Assembly: GCA_030148005.1 (NCBI GenBank)
Contig: JASBUI010000030.1
Span: 1 to 40,846 of the forward strand
Length of the DNA stretch: 40,846 nucleotides
Reading direction: 5' to 3'
DNA from: Paracoccaceae bacterium
GTDB taxonomy: Bacteria; Pseudomonadota; Alphaproteobacteria; Rhodobacterales; Rhodobacteraceae
A model generated the notes under the pieces. That model searched no databases. It saw nothing but the letters and a program-made list of their open reading frames with translations, and was not told the origin of the DNA. Shown in pieces: positions 1 to 7,714 of this stretch (position 1 is its first letter; every line of letters begins with the position of its first letter). Made by a program: the position numbers and the translations under genes.

Positions 1-1314
1 GGCATAGGTCAGATCCATCTGGATGCCGCGCCGGTCCTGGCAAAGTTTCAGCACATCGCCAAGATAGTCGTCGGGCACAAGGATCGTGGCCTTGATGCGC
101 GGCTCTTCAATGTGATCGACATGGGTCAGATCGGGCATATCAGCGGGGTTGTGCAGATGCGTAACCGTGCCGTCGCGCATGTGGATGTGATAGATGACCG
201 AAGGCGCTGTGGTAATCAGCTCGATATCATATTCGCGCTCGATCCGGTCGCGGATGACCTCTAGGTGCAAGAGCCCCAGAAAGCCGCAGCGAAAGCCAAA
301 GCCAAGCGCGGCGGATGTTTCCATCTCGTAGGAAAAAGAGGCGTCGTTGAGGGCCAGCTTTTCGATCGCATCGCGCAGGTCCTCGAACTCGGCATTGTCG
401 ACCGGGAAGAGGCCGCAGAAGACCACCGGCTGCGAGGGTTTGAAGCCCGGCAGCGCCTTGTCGGTGCCGCCGCGTTCATGGGTGATGGTGTCACCCACCC
501 GCGTGTCGCGCACCTGTTTGATCGAAGCGGTCAGAAAGCCGATCTCTCCGGGGCCAAGCTCGTTGATCTCGGCCATCGCCGGTTTGAAGACGCCGATCCG
601 GTCCACCCCGTGGGTTGATCCGTTGGACATCATCTTGATCTTGTCGCCCTTTTTCAGAACGCCGTCGATGATCCGCACAAGGACGATGACGCCGAGATAA
701 GCGTCGTACCAGCTGTCGACCAGCATGGCCTTGAGCGGCGCATCGCGGGTCCCCTTGGGCGCGGGCAGATGTTTGACGATCGCCTCAAGCGTCTCATGAA
801 TGCCCTGCCCCGTCTTGGCCGACACCGCAATCGCGCCGCTTGCGTCGATCCCGATCACATCCTCGATCTGCTCGGCCACGCGATCAAGGTCGGATGCGGG
901 CAGGTCGATCTTGTTGAGAACCGGCACAATCTCATGATCGGCATCAATCGCCTGATAGACGTTCGCCAGCGTCTGCGCCTCGACCCCTTGGGTGCTGTCC
1001 ACAACCAGAAGAGAGCCTTCAACCGCCCGCATAGAGCGGCTGACCTCATAGGCAAAATCGACGTGGCCGGGGGTGTCGATCAGGTTCAGCACATAGTCCT
1101 GCCCGTCATCGGCGCGATAGTCGATGCGCACCGTATTGGCCTTGATGGTGATGCCGCGCTCACGCTCGATATCCATCGCGTCCAGAAGCTGGGCCTTCAT
1201 GTCACGATCCTTGACCGTTCCCGTCTCTTGGATCAGCCGGTCGGCAAGGGTCGACTTACCGTGGTCGATATGCGCCACGATGGAAAAATTGCGGATATGT
1301 GCAAGGTCTGTCAT
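1..1314 (-). CDS. lepA: Elongation factor 4 (LepA), C-terminal part cut by window edge
   Basis: Ribosome-binding translational GTPase that back-translocates or remodels stalled elongation complexes. The ATG at 1312-1314 opens a protein beginning [20 protein letters not shown], with the G1 loop AHIDHGKST right at the N-terminus, as is usual for LepA. The frame stays open for 438 codons to the window edge. The last visible residues include LCQDRRGIQ, typical of the LepA-specific region after domain III. Full-length LepA is about 600 residues, so roughly 160 C-terminal residues lie outside. Nothing looks damaged. The next gene diverges from it across a 139-bp gap. Confidence 0.95.
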   Translation of the reverse strand, partial: MTDLAHIRNFSIVAHIDHGKSTLADRLIQETGTVKDRDMKAQLLDAMDIERERGITIKANTVRIDYRADDGQDYVLNLIDTPGHVDFAYEVSRSMRAVEGSLLVVDSTQGVEAQTLANVYQAIDADHEIVPVLNKIDLPASDLDRVAEQIEDVIGIDASGAIAVSAKTGQGIHETLEAIVKHLPAPKGTRDAPLKAMLVDSWYDAYLGVIVLVRIIDGVLKKGDKIKMMSNGSTHGVDRIGVFKPAMAEINELGPGEIGFLTASIKQVRDTRVGDTITHERGGTDKALPGFKPSQPVVFCGLFPVDNAEFEDLRDAIEKLALNDASFSYEMETSAALGFGFRCGFLGLLHLEVIRDRIEREYDIELITTAPSVIYHIHMRDGTVTHLHNPADMPDLTHVDHIEEPRIKATILVPDDYLGDVLKLCQDRRGIQMDLTYA

Positions 1315-1453
1315 GGGGCGGATATGCGGGGGATTGCGGGTTTCGTCAATGGGGTCATTGGCCCCACACAGGCGCGGCGCGGGGGCGCGGGTTGATACCA
1401 AAGAAGCACCCTGCCAATGTTGCGGCAACGTAACAGGTTAGGGTGCCGGGGTT

Positions 1454-2581
1454 TTGGACGAGGAAGAGTTTAGGGCCTGGCTAAGCGAGCAGCCACAGGA
1501 AACGAGCACATTGATTGCGGCGCGCGCGGCGTTGCGGGTGTTTCCGCTGGTGCTGGCATCAGAGAACACCCGGGGTGAGGGTAGCGTCCTTGCGCTACTG
1601 GCAGCACGGGCCATACTAACCTCGGGGGTTGGGGCCAAAATGCCAAGCAGCGAGATCAGGGCCGCCGCCCTTGCCGCCATCAGTGCCACCGGTGGCTTCA
1701 GTGCTACCACAAATGCCACCACAAATGCCGCCACACGCGCGGCCTATGCCGCCGCCGGTGCCGCCGGAGCCGCCGAAGCCGCCTTTGCCGTCGAAGCCGC
1801 CGCAAATGCCGCAGCCTATGCCTCCGCCGGTGCCACCGCAAACGTCGCCGCCTATGCCGCGGCAAATGCCGCGGCCCGTGCCGCAGGAGTGACCGCCTAT
1901 GATGCTGCCTTTCTGGACACCACCATCCCCACGGACGAACTTTTTAGATCACCGATTTGGCACAGTGTGGAAATTCCACACGCGTTGCGGTCAGCTTTGT
2001 CCACCGGCGAGAACCTCCTAAAAACAGGCCCTGAATGGGCCTTCTGGCGCGATTGGTATCAGGGGTTTCTGGATGGAAAGCCGCTGGACTGGGAATTGCA
2101 GCGCCGGGTGGCGCTGATCCCCGATGATGACTGGGAAAAGGGGCTGGCGCATATCGCGGGGAAGATCGAGGAGATCAGGGCACGGTTCGAGCTTGAACAG
2201 AGGATCAACGAGCTTGAGCGCGAGGTCGTCCTGGAGAAACGTCTGCGTCACGGTGTCGGTGGAAATTTTCCGCCTGAGCCGATCGAGGAAGCACAGAAAA
2301 AATCGTCGGAGTTGACGATTGTTTGGGCGCCGCTTCGGGATATCAAGGAAGAAGTCGAGGCGGACGAACCTGACAAAACCAAGATCAGGGTGGCCATTGA
2401 GGCGCTGTCCAAGGCCTTGGCTCGGGGACTCGCTTGGAGTGGTTCCAAAGCTGATCTTGCGGTGGATACGGCAATCAAATGGGCAATTCCCGCAGCGGGT
2501 GGCGGCTATCTTGCGATGAACCCGGATAAGCTTTCGGCGGTGATTGAGGCCGCGAAGACCTGGCTTTCAGCGCTTCCCTAA
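1454..2581 (+). CDS. Hypothetical protein with alanine-repeat helical domain and GGNFPPE motif
   Basis: I do not recognise a named function. The frame opens after TAG at 1439-1441, and the first usable start is TTG at 1454, without a clear Shine-Dalgarno site; a later start is possible. Of 375 residues, about 68-146 form an Ala-rich, Tyr/Asn/Gly-spaced repeat likely to be helical. Residues 190-225 are Trp/acidic-rich (WRDWYQGFLDGKPLDWELQ), and 235-263 look like a short coiled coil. Residues 265-276 carry RHGVGGNFPPEP, a motif I associate from memory with uncharacterised proteobacterial and phage-type proteins. The C-terminus has a hydrophobic Gly-rich stretch (AIPAAGGGYLAM). Codons such as AGG, AGA, CTA and ATA are used more than in the housekeeping neighbours, consistent with transfer. 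The reading frame remains open beyond its TAA. Confidence 0.6.
   Translation: MDEEEFRAWLSEQPQETSTLIAARAALRVFPLVLASENTRGEGSVLALLAARAILTSGVGAKMPSSEIRAAALAAISATGGFSATTNATTNAATRAAYAAAGAAGAAEAAFAVEAAANAAAYASAGATANVAAYAAANAAARAAGVTAYDAAFLDTTIPTDELFRSPIWHSVEIPHALRSALSTGENLLKTGPEWAFWRDWYQGFLDGKPLDWELQRRVALIPDDDWEKGLAHIAGKIEEIRARFELEQRINELEREVVLEKRLRHGVGGNFPPEPIEEAQKKSSELTIVWAPLRDIKEEVEADEPDKTKIRVAIEALSKALARGLAWSGSKADLAVDTAIKWAIPAAGGGYLAMNPDKLSAVIEAAKTWLSALP
1655..1891 (+). repeat. Low-complexity GCC-rich repeat encoding Ala-rich segment
   Basis: Imperfect in-frame repeats of short units built on gcctatgccgcc and gcaaatgccgcg give an Ala-rich segment with regularly placed Tyr, Asn, Gly and Glu. The +1-shifted frame through the same DNA reads as a proline-rich low-complexity peptide (starting 1629, ending 1892). 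The repeat is therefore open in two frames, a side effect of the GCC/CCG periodicity. Confidence 0.7.
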
Positions 2582-2908
2582 ATCGGTCAGGAAAAACGGG
2601 CAGGTTCGCGCCCGGAACCAAAGGCGGGGGCCATATCGCGCGATGATCTGGCCGAGGAATGGGATCAGGACATCCCCGCGCTGATTAACGATGCTATCGG
2701 GCCGGTTCCGGACAGCGCGCCGCGCCTGCCGGGCGCGGATGAGGCGACCCGGATTTTCAGCCGCGTGTCAAAGATCGCCATACTGTGGCGGAAAACGCCA
2801 GAGATTATTAAGCGGATCAAGAGCAGCCCCGGATATGCTGCGGCCGAAATCGTGTTAACGGTCAGCGGGATCATAGGCCTTGGCGTCATAGTTCTGTCGA
2901 TCCTCTAG
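2582..2908 (+). other. Startless open frame in phase with preceding gene; encodes C-terminal membrane segment
   Basis: The triplet after the TAA at 2579-2581 begins a 108-codon open stretch in exactly the same frame, ending at TAG 2906-2908. It reads as a plausible protein: a charged start, then DDLAEEWDQDIPALINDAIG, a basic helix (WRKTPEIIKRIK) and a C-terminal hydrophobic segment (AAEIVLTVSGIIGLGVIVLS) suited to one membrane span. There is no ATG, GTG or TTG in frame before GTG at 2765. It could be a readthrough extension of the upstream protein, a short gene starting at GTG 2765 (47 residues) or at a rare start codon, or the remains of a gene that lost its start or gained a stop. The sequence alone does not decide. 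Confidence 0.45.
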
Positions 2909-3073
2909 GTCGGCTGGCCCTACCAAAACCCCAAAGCCCACCAGCGAATAGCAGCGCATTCGTCGTCGCCGGGGCCAAGGCCATTGACCGGCCCGCGGCG
3001 GGCATGAGACCTTGGGTGCGCATTTCATACAGCATCGGACCTATCGGCCTATCACCCTTTGTAGGAGGCCAGT

Positions 3074-4300
3074 ATGTCAAAATCTGTTTCCCAGACGACA
3101 AAGAAGTCCGCAAAATCCAAGGCGGCAAAGACCAAGCACTATCGCAAAGACCCGGTCAGCAGCCGGTGGAACTTTAAGTCCATCGAGGCGCTTGTCGAAC
3201 ATCTTGCCCGCGCGCTGGACATAGAGCCGGCCAGCAGCCAGAGCCTGACCGGCACGGGCCGCTCGGTTCCCAAGGATCTTGCCCTGCGGCTGGGGCGCAA
3301 ATCGGGGCGGGCGATCAATGACCCGGTGCTTGCCCTGATCACCTCGCCCCATGGAGAGCTTGTGGTCGGCGATCAAAGCTTCAACATGGCGCGCGGGTTT
3401 GCCGGTGCCGCCCGCCCCGGCGCACGCGCCCCCGGAGGGCGCACCGATCTGCCGGGCGTGATAGCCCATGAGGTGGCCTGTTACGACGATATCTCAGGTC
3501 TTGAACGCTGCGAGGATGAGAACGGCAAATCGGTCACCTTCGGCGATGACACCGGCTGGATCAGGTTCCGCGCCTATCGCAAGTCGAACTGGCTTTACTG
3601 GAGCATGGGCGCCGAGATCGACACCTTTGGTCCCGACTTTGAGGCGGCGATCATCAACTCGCGCTATTATCAGGAGTTCCTGTCGCCGGTCTGTGTCGTG
3701 CAGAAATATGATTCCGACAGTGACACCAACGACGATTTTCTGGACGAATGGGAATGGGGCGTCAACGCGCCCCAGCCGATCCGCGTGGAATCGCTTTGCC
3801 GGGCGCAATGGCGCGGCAAACGCCTTTCGGCGGTCGTATCAGCCGGAGACCCCTGTTACGCCGAAGGTGTGAACCCATGGCCCGATGGCTGGCCCACGAC
3901 ATGGCCGCCGGCCGATCCGGCCCCTGATCCGGTCGGGCGCATGGATGCACGCCCCCGAAGCCTAAGCTTTCTGGCGCGTATCGGGCAGATGTCGGTGACC
4001 AAATCCTTTCAGATCACCAACACCCACGATCAGCCCAAATCGGTCACCATAGATGCCCCCGTCATCGACCCGCCGCAGCCGCAGGGGCGCACCACCACTT
4101 TGGGCGGCATCACCCAAGGCGATTTCACCGCCGTTTCGGGCCAGATCACCGTGCCTGCCAATAGCGTGATCAACATCCCCGTGACCTTTACCTCTGTCTC
4201 GGGGCTGGGGCCGGTCACCGGGCGTATCCGCGTGGTGCTGGATGGCGGCAGCGCAACGATATCGCTGTCGGGGCGCGCGCTTGAGGTGGTCAGCCTGTAG
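3074..4300 (+). CDS. Hypothetical protein, Lys-rich N-terminus and C-terminal Ig-like beta domain
   Basis: Function not recognised. ATG at 3074 follows a strong Shine-Dalgarno site (taggagg, 3061-3067). Of 408 residues, the first 25 are Ser/Lys-rich with no signal peptide. The middle (about 130-270) is Trp/Asp-rich, with several Cys and a conserved-looking block YWSMGAEID followed by DSDSDTNDDFLDEWEWG. The last ~110 residues (from about 300, RPRSLSFLARIGQMSVTKSF) look like an ASH/choice-of-anchor-type Ig fold (beta strands, ITNT, IPVTFTSVSG, GRIRVVLDGG). Such domains mediate protein-protein or surface contacts. A terminator-like hairpin follows. The gene lies with the Ala-repeat gene in a patch of unfamiliar genes between conserved ones. 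Confidence 0.7.
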   Translation: MSKSVSQTTKKSAKSKAAKTKHYRKDPVSSRWNFKSIEALVEHLARALDIEPASSQSLTGTGRSVPKDLALRLGRKSGRAINDPVLALITSPHGELVVGDQSFNMARGFAGAARPGARAPGGRTDLPGVIAHEVACYDDISGLERCEDENGKSVTFGDDTGWIRFRAYRKSNWLYWSMGAEIDTFGPDFEAAIINSRYYQEFLSPVCVVQKYDSDSDTNDDFLDEWEWGVNAPQPIRVESLCRAQWRGKRLSAVVSAGDPCYAEGVNPWPDGWPTTWPPADPAPDPVGRMDARPRSLSFLARIGQMSVTKSFQITNTHDQPKSVTIDAPVIDPPQPQGRTTTLGGITQGDFTAVSGQITVPANSVINIPVTFTSVSGLGPVTGRIRVVLDGGSATISLSGRALEVVSL

Positions 4301-4323
4301 CGCCTGACCGCTGAGCGGCCTTT

Positions 4324-4353
4324 GGGGGCGCGGCCCGGCGCGGCGCCCCCTTT
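4324..4353 (+). terminator. Rho-independent terminator-like hairpin after the 3074-4300 gene
   Basis: GGGGGCGC (4324-4331) pairs perfectly with GCGCCCCC (4343-4350) across an 11-nt loop, followed by TTT. It starts 24 nt after the stop codon. The T-run is short, so termination may be partial. Confidence 0.55.
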
Positions 4354-4371
4354 GCCGCGCAAAAGCGTGAA

Positions 4372-4404
4372 TTGCCAGAATGCCCGAAATTTGCCAGTAT
4401 GCCC
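4372..4404 (+). repeat. Tandem direct repeat upstream of small secreted protein gene
   Basis: TTGCCAGAATGCCC (4372-4385) and TTGCCAGTATGCCC (4391-4404) match at 13 of 14 positions with a 19-bp period. They lie 47-79 bp upstream of the ATG at 4451. This could be a tandem operator in the promoter of that gene. Confidence 0.5.
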
Positions 4405-4450
4405 CCCAAGCCGGGAACATACCCGGCACGCGTTGAACGAGGCAGAATTC

Positions 4451-4762
4451 ATGAAACGATCTTCCATTGGAATACTATTTGCGGTTAGCGCAACGATGGC
4501 ATGGGCGCCGATTGCCGATGCCAGTGCCATTCGCCGCGCCTGTCTGAATTCCGACCGCGCGGCCGCTTCGCGCAGCTTGTGCAACTGTATTCAGGATGCC
4601 GCTGACGCCACGCTAAGCCGGTCCGAGCAGCGCCGCGGCGCCCGCTTTTTCGCCGACCCGCAGGCGCTTCAGGATCTGCGCCAGTCCTCTTCCTTTACCA
4701 GCAGCCGTTTCTGGAAGAACTGGAAGAACTTCGGCGTGGCCGCCAAGAATTACTGTAACTGA
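4451..4762 (+). CDS. Small secreted Cys-containing protein, Rhodobacteraceae type
   Basis: 103 residues starting at ATG 4451, with a GAGG Shine-Dalgarno site at about 4439. Residues 1-25 form a classic signal peptide (MKRSSIGILFAVSATMAWAP, then ADASA), so the mature protein of about 78 residues is periplasmic. The mature part has four Cys (CLNSDR, LCNC, NYC) that could form disulfides, and helical stretches. From memory, close relatives in Rhodobacteraceae are often labelled 'arginine transporter'; a protein this small cannot be a transporter by itself, so I leave the function open. The 3' end overlaps the convergent phosphatase gene by 13 bp. Confidence 0.8.
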   Translation: MKRSSIGILFAVSATMAWAPIADASAIRRACLNSDRAAASRSLCNCIQDAADATLSRSEQRRGARFFADPQALQDLRQSSSFTSSRFWKNWKNFGVAAKNYCN

Positions 4763-5190
4763 GCGCAAAGACCCGACAGCGCGATCTCGACAAGGTCCAG
4801 AACCTGATCGAAGTCGCGCGTGAAATAGGGGTCGGGCACCTCGTCGCATTCGGCCTCGGGTGCAAATTCCATCAAAAGGCGCACCGGGGTCGTGTTGCCC
4901 GCCGGGCGCAGCGCCTCAAGATCGGCGCGGTTCTGCAGATCCATCGCGAGGATCATGTCGAAGCGGTCGAAATCTTCGGCCGTGACCTGACGCCCGCGCA
5001 GATCGCCAAGATCGATGCCCCGCTGCGCGGCCACCGACATCATCGGCTGATAGGGCGGCTTGCCACTGTGCCAATTGGCGGTTCCGGCGCTGTCGACGGT
5101 AAAGCCGGGACAAATCTTGCGCATGGTCCCCTCTGCTGCGGGTGAGCGGCAGATGTTTCCCAGGCAGACGAACAGAAGGCGTTTGGTCAT
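4750..5190 (-). CDS. Low-molecular-weight protein-tyrosine phosphatase
   Basis: Cytosolic phosphatase of the LMW-PTP/arsenate reductase fold. The P-loop Cx5R is visible at residues 9-15 (CLGNICR followed by S16), with the catalytic Cys at 9, and the general-acid Asp sits in DPYF near residue 115. Length (146 residues) is normal for the family. The start ATG 5188-5190 gives the expected MTKRLLFVCLGN N-terminus. It could act on tyrosine-phosphorylated proteins or on a small phosphorylated substrate; the sequence does not say which. There is no polysaccharide kinase nearby, so a role in exopolysaccharide export is not supported here. Confidence 0.93.
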   Translation of the reverse strand: MTKRLLFVCLGNICRSPAAEGTMRKICPGFTVDSAGTANWHSGKPPYQPMMSVAAQRGIDLGDLRGRQVTAEDFDRFDMILAMDLQNRADLEALRPAGNTTPVRLLMEFAPEAECDEVPDPYFTRDFDQVLDLVEIALSGLCAQLQ

Positions 5191-5259
5191 GGGTTATCCG
5201 GCCCGTTTGCTGCAACGAAGAGAAGGTGCTGCGCGCGCGCCGGGCGCACAAACGAAATA

Positions 5260-5286
5260 GGCCCCGAGCGCCGATGCGCCGGGGCC
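5260..5286 (-). terminator. Stem-loop downstream of rpmB
   Basis: GGCCCCG (5260-5266) pairs with CGGGGCC (5280-5286), and an inner GCGC/GCGC pair extends the stem with one bulged base. On the minus strand it is followed by TATTTCGTTTG, a weak T-rich tail. It begins 24 nt past the rpmB stop and probably ends that transcript. Confidence 0.6.
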
Positions 5287-5309
5287 ATGTAAGCCAACCG
5301 CCAGGTCCT

Positions 5310-5597
5310 TCAGGCCGAAGCCTGAGCCTTGACGATGTCTTTCTTGATCTTCAGCGCCTTGGCCGAAAGTTCGGTATCCTTGGCCTTGGCCATGAACCCG
5401 TCCAGACCACCGCGGTGGTCAACCGTGCGCAGGGCCGAAGCCGAGATGCGCAGCTTGAACGTGCGGCCCAGAACCTCAGAGGTCAGGGACTGGTCGTTCA
5501 GGTTCGGCAGAAACCGGCGGCGGGTTCTGTTTTTGGCGTGGCTGACGTTGTTTCCAACCATCGGGCCTTTTCCGGTCAATTCGCAAACGCGTGACAT
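5310..5597 (-). CDS. rpmB: 50S ribosomal protein L28
   Basis: Structural protein of the large ribosomal subunit. The 95-residue product begins [20 protein letters not shown], followed by [13 protein letters not shown], the standard bacterial L28 N-terminus. I chose the ATG at 5595-5597 rather than upstream in-frame ATGs because L28 always starts at this point. The gene stands alone with its own hairpin terminator and faces away from meaB's 3' end across a 246-bp gap. Confidence 0.97.
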   Translation of the reverse strand: MSRVCELTGKGPMVGNNVSHAKNRTRRRFLPNLNDQSLTSEVLGRTFKLRISASALRTVDHRGGLDGFMAKAKDTELSAKALKIKKDIVKAQASA

Positions 5598-5808
5598 CGG
5601 TTTATCCTTCGTATCCATCGAGATCATCGGCGGGCGCGGCATGGGCACCCTGAATTCGTCTGCGCGGTTTAGGGCGTTGGCGGCGGGGCGTCAAGTGTCA
5701 GCACGCGCCGAAGATGCAAGGGCGCGGCAATTTTACGGGGCCCCGGGCGCTTGCAGGGGCGCAGCAGGGCCCAAACCGGTCAAAACCGGGGTTTTGGCCC
5801 GCCTTTTT

Positions 5809-5842
5809 CGCCTTCGGCGAGGATATTTGCACCACAAAGAAG
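5809..5842. repeat. Hairpin + TATTT + CAAAGAAG element, copy 1 (3' of meaB)
   Basis: CGCC-TTC-GGCG stem-loop (5809-5819), then TATTT (5824-5828) and CAAAGAAG (5835-5842), ending one base short of the meaB stop triplet. It shares layout and orientation with 13137-13178, where a GC hairpin, TATTT and CAAAGAAG also sit 3' of a minus-strand gene. The gap 5598-5843 otherwise holds only the rpmB upstream region and no gene. Confidence 0.5.
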
Positions 5843-5843
5843 C

Positions 5844-6836
5844 CTATGGGTCCGCAAGATCGGAGAGAATCTCGGCCGCGGCATCGGGGGCGCTGCGCTG
5901 ACCCTCGGCGACCTCTTGGCCAAGATCGTCCAGTTTGCGGCGAATCTTTTCGCTGCTGGTGAGCTGGGCCAGAAGGCCTTGGCGGACCTCATCTTCGAAC
6001 CAGGCGCGGGCCTGGGCGGCGCGGCGCCCTTGCCAGTGGCCGTTGTCGTGCCGCCACGTGGCAAGGGCCTGCATCTCATCCCAGGCCTGCCCCAGCCCGT
6101 CATCGTTCAGCGCCGAGATCATCAGCGCCTTGGGAAAGCCTTCGGGGTCCTGTGGGCGGCGGCGCAGAAGGCGCAGGGCACCGGCGTAATCGGCCGCCGT
6201 GCGCGTGGCGGCCGCGCGCAGATCGCCGTCAGCCTTGTTGACCAGAATGATGTCGGCCATTTCCATGATGCCGCGTTTGACGCCCTGAAGCTCATCCCCG
6301 CCGCCCGGCGCCATCAGGAGGACGAAAAGATCGGACATGCCCGCGACCATGGTTTCGGACTGCCCCACGCCCACGGTTTCGATCAGCACCACGTCAAAGC
6401 CCGCCGCCTCGCAGAGGGCCACCACATCGCGGGTGCGGCGCGCCACGCCGCCAAGGCGGGTCTGGGAGGGAGAGGGGCGGATAAAGGCCAGAGGTTCGCG
6501 CGAGAGCTTTTCCATCCGGGTCTTGTCGCCAAGGATCGAGCCGCCCGAGCGGGTCGAGGAAGGATCGACCGCCAGCACCGCAACGCGCAGGCCCGCCGCC
6601 GTCAGCCGCATTCCGAAGTTTTCGATGAAGGTGCTTTTGCCAACGCCGGGCGTGCCCGACAGCCCGATACGCAGCGCTTCCTTGCCCTGCCCCCCGGCAT
6701 CGGCGCGCAGCCCCGTCAAAAGCGCGTTGGCTGACGCGCGATGATCCTCGCGCGCGCTTTCGACAAGCGTGATTGCACGTGCAAGCGCCCGGCGGTCACC
6801 TGATTTCACGGCTTTTGCAAGCTCTGACACATTCAT
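5844..6836 (-). CDS. meaB: Methylmalonyl-CoA mutase-associated GTPase MeaB
   Basis: G3E-family GTPase chaperone that gates cobalamin loading and protects methylmalonyl-CoA or ethylmalonyl-CoA mutase. Over 330 residues: P-loop GTPGVGKS at 61-68, DPSSTRSGGSILGDKTRM at 91-108 (the MeaB/ArgK signature), switch ETVGVGQS at 153-160, and base-recognition NKAD at 200-203. I take ATG 6834-6836; an in-frame ATG 26 codons upstream would add an atypical tail. No mutase gene lies in the window, so its partner is elsewhere. In this group MeaB serves propionyl-CoA and ethylmalonyl-CoA metabolism. Divergent from the DUF3108 gene. Confidence 0.95.
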   Translation of the reverse strand: MNVSELAKAVKSGDRRALARAITLVESAREDHRASANALLTGLRADAGGQGKEALRIGLSGTPGVGKSTFIENFGMRLTAAGLRVAVLAVDPSSTRSGGSILGDKTRMEKLSREPLAFIRPSPSQTRLGGVARRTRDVVALCEAAGFDVVLIETVGVGQSETMVAGMSDLFVLLMAPGGGDELQGVKRGIMEMADIILVNKADGDLRAAATRTAADYAGALRLLRRRPQDPEGFPKALMISALNDDGLGQAWDEMQALATWRHDNGHWQGRRAAQARAWFEDEVRQGLLAQLTSSEKIRRKLDDLGQEVAEGQRSAPDAAAEILSDLADP

Positions 6837-6873
6837 CACGGTGCTCCGGCGATGTTTCGCTTTCCTGTCGCAA

Positions 6874-6887
6874 ACGTCAGTTGACGT
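6874..6887. promoter_or_regulatory. Perfect 14-bp palindrome in the meaB/DUF3108 divergent promoter region
   Basis: ACGTCA and TGACGT face each other across GT, 38 bp from the meaB start and 79 bp from the DUF3108 start. The right arm contains TTGACG, a possible -35 for the plus-strand gene. It is a candidate operator for an unidentified dimeric regulator. Confidence 0.4.
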
Positions 6888-6965
6888 GTGTTGGAAATTT
6901 CTGCCTTGTCCCATAGATCAAGTCCAGAGACACCGTTGAGAAAACTCATCTAGCAGGTAAAACTC

Positions 6966-7706
6966 ATGACCCAGTATCGCCGTTTTGGCACAATGTTTTC
7001 CAGCCTCGCGCTTGCGCTTGCGATGGCTGCTCCCGCCCCTTCGTTTGCCGGCGCATCCGACACCGGCACCTTTGATATATACATCCGCGGCATCCGCGCC
7101 GCCGTTTTGAAGTTCAACGGCGCCGAGCGGAACGGACGCTATGCTGCTGCCGGAAAACTGGAATCGGCCGGTGTTGTCGGCCTGCTCTTCAAGGTCGAAT
7201 ATGACGCAGCCTCAAAAGGGTCGGTGCGCGGATCAACTTATGTTCCCTCGCGCTATAGCGAGGTTGCCAATACCGGCAAGCGCGTGTCGGAATCGGTGAT
7301 GGAGTACAAATCGGGCGTGCCGCAGGTGAAAACTTACAAGCCCGCGCGCGAGGTCAAGGAGGGCGATGTCAAACCATCGACCCAGAAGGGCACCATCGAT
7401 CCGATGACGGCCATTTATGCCGCGCTGCGCGATGTGCCCAAGGACCAGATATGTGCGCTGAACGTCAAGATGTTCGACGGCGCGCGCCGAAGCCAGATCA
7501 CCTTTTCCAACCCGGTGGCCAAGGAGGATGGTTTCGTCTGTGATGCCGAGTATCGCCGCCTGAAGGGTTTCACCGCCGCCGAGATGGCCGAGCGCAGCAA
7601 GTTCCCCTTTAACGTTCACTATGAACAGCTTGAATCCGGGGACTACCGCGTCACCAAGATTTCCATGGCAACGCTCTATGGCTCTGCGGTGATGAATCGC
7701 CGATAA
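6966..7706 (+). CDS. DUF3108-domain exported protein
   Basis: 246 residues. The N-terminal 29 residues form a signal peptide (hydrophobic SSLALALAMAAPAPSFAGA), so the product is periplasmic. The mature part starts with TGTFDIYIRGIRAAVLKFNG and is beta-rich (YAAAGKLESAGVVGLLFKVEYDA), the pattern of DUF3108, whose members are thought to be lipid- or envelope-associated beta-sheet proteins. Biochemical role unknown. ATG 6966 has a weak Shine-Dalgarno site (aggtaaaa); the ATG at 6993 would shorten the signal peptide. It ends 8 bp before hrpB and may be cotranscribed with it. Confidence 0.85.
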   Translation: MTQYRRFGTMFSSLALALAMAAPAPSFAGASDTGTFDIYIRGIRAAVLKFNGAERNGRYAAAGKLESAGVVGLLFKVEYDAASKGSVRGSTYVPSRYSEVANTGKRVSESVMEYKSGVPQVKTYKPAREVKEGDVKPSTQKGTIDPMTAIYAALRDVPKDQICALNVKMFDGARRSQITFSNPVAKEDGFVCDAEYRRLKGFTAAEMAERSKFPFNVHYEQLESGDYRVTKISMATLYGSAVMNRR

Positions 7707-7714
7707 GGGGGGCG

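Noticed and set aside
1399..1406. Third CAAAGAAG near the lepA start
   Set aside because: No stem-loop or TATTT in front of it and it is on the 5' side of lepA, so it does not fit the repeat element.
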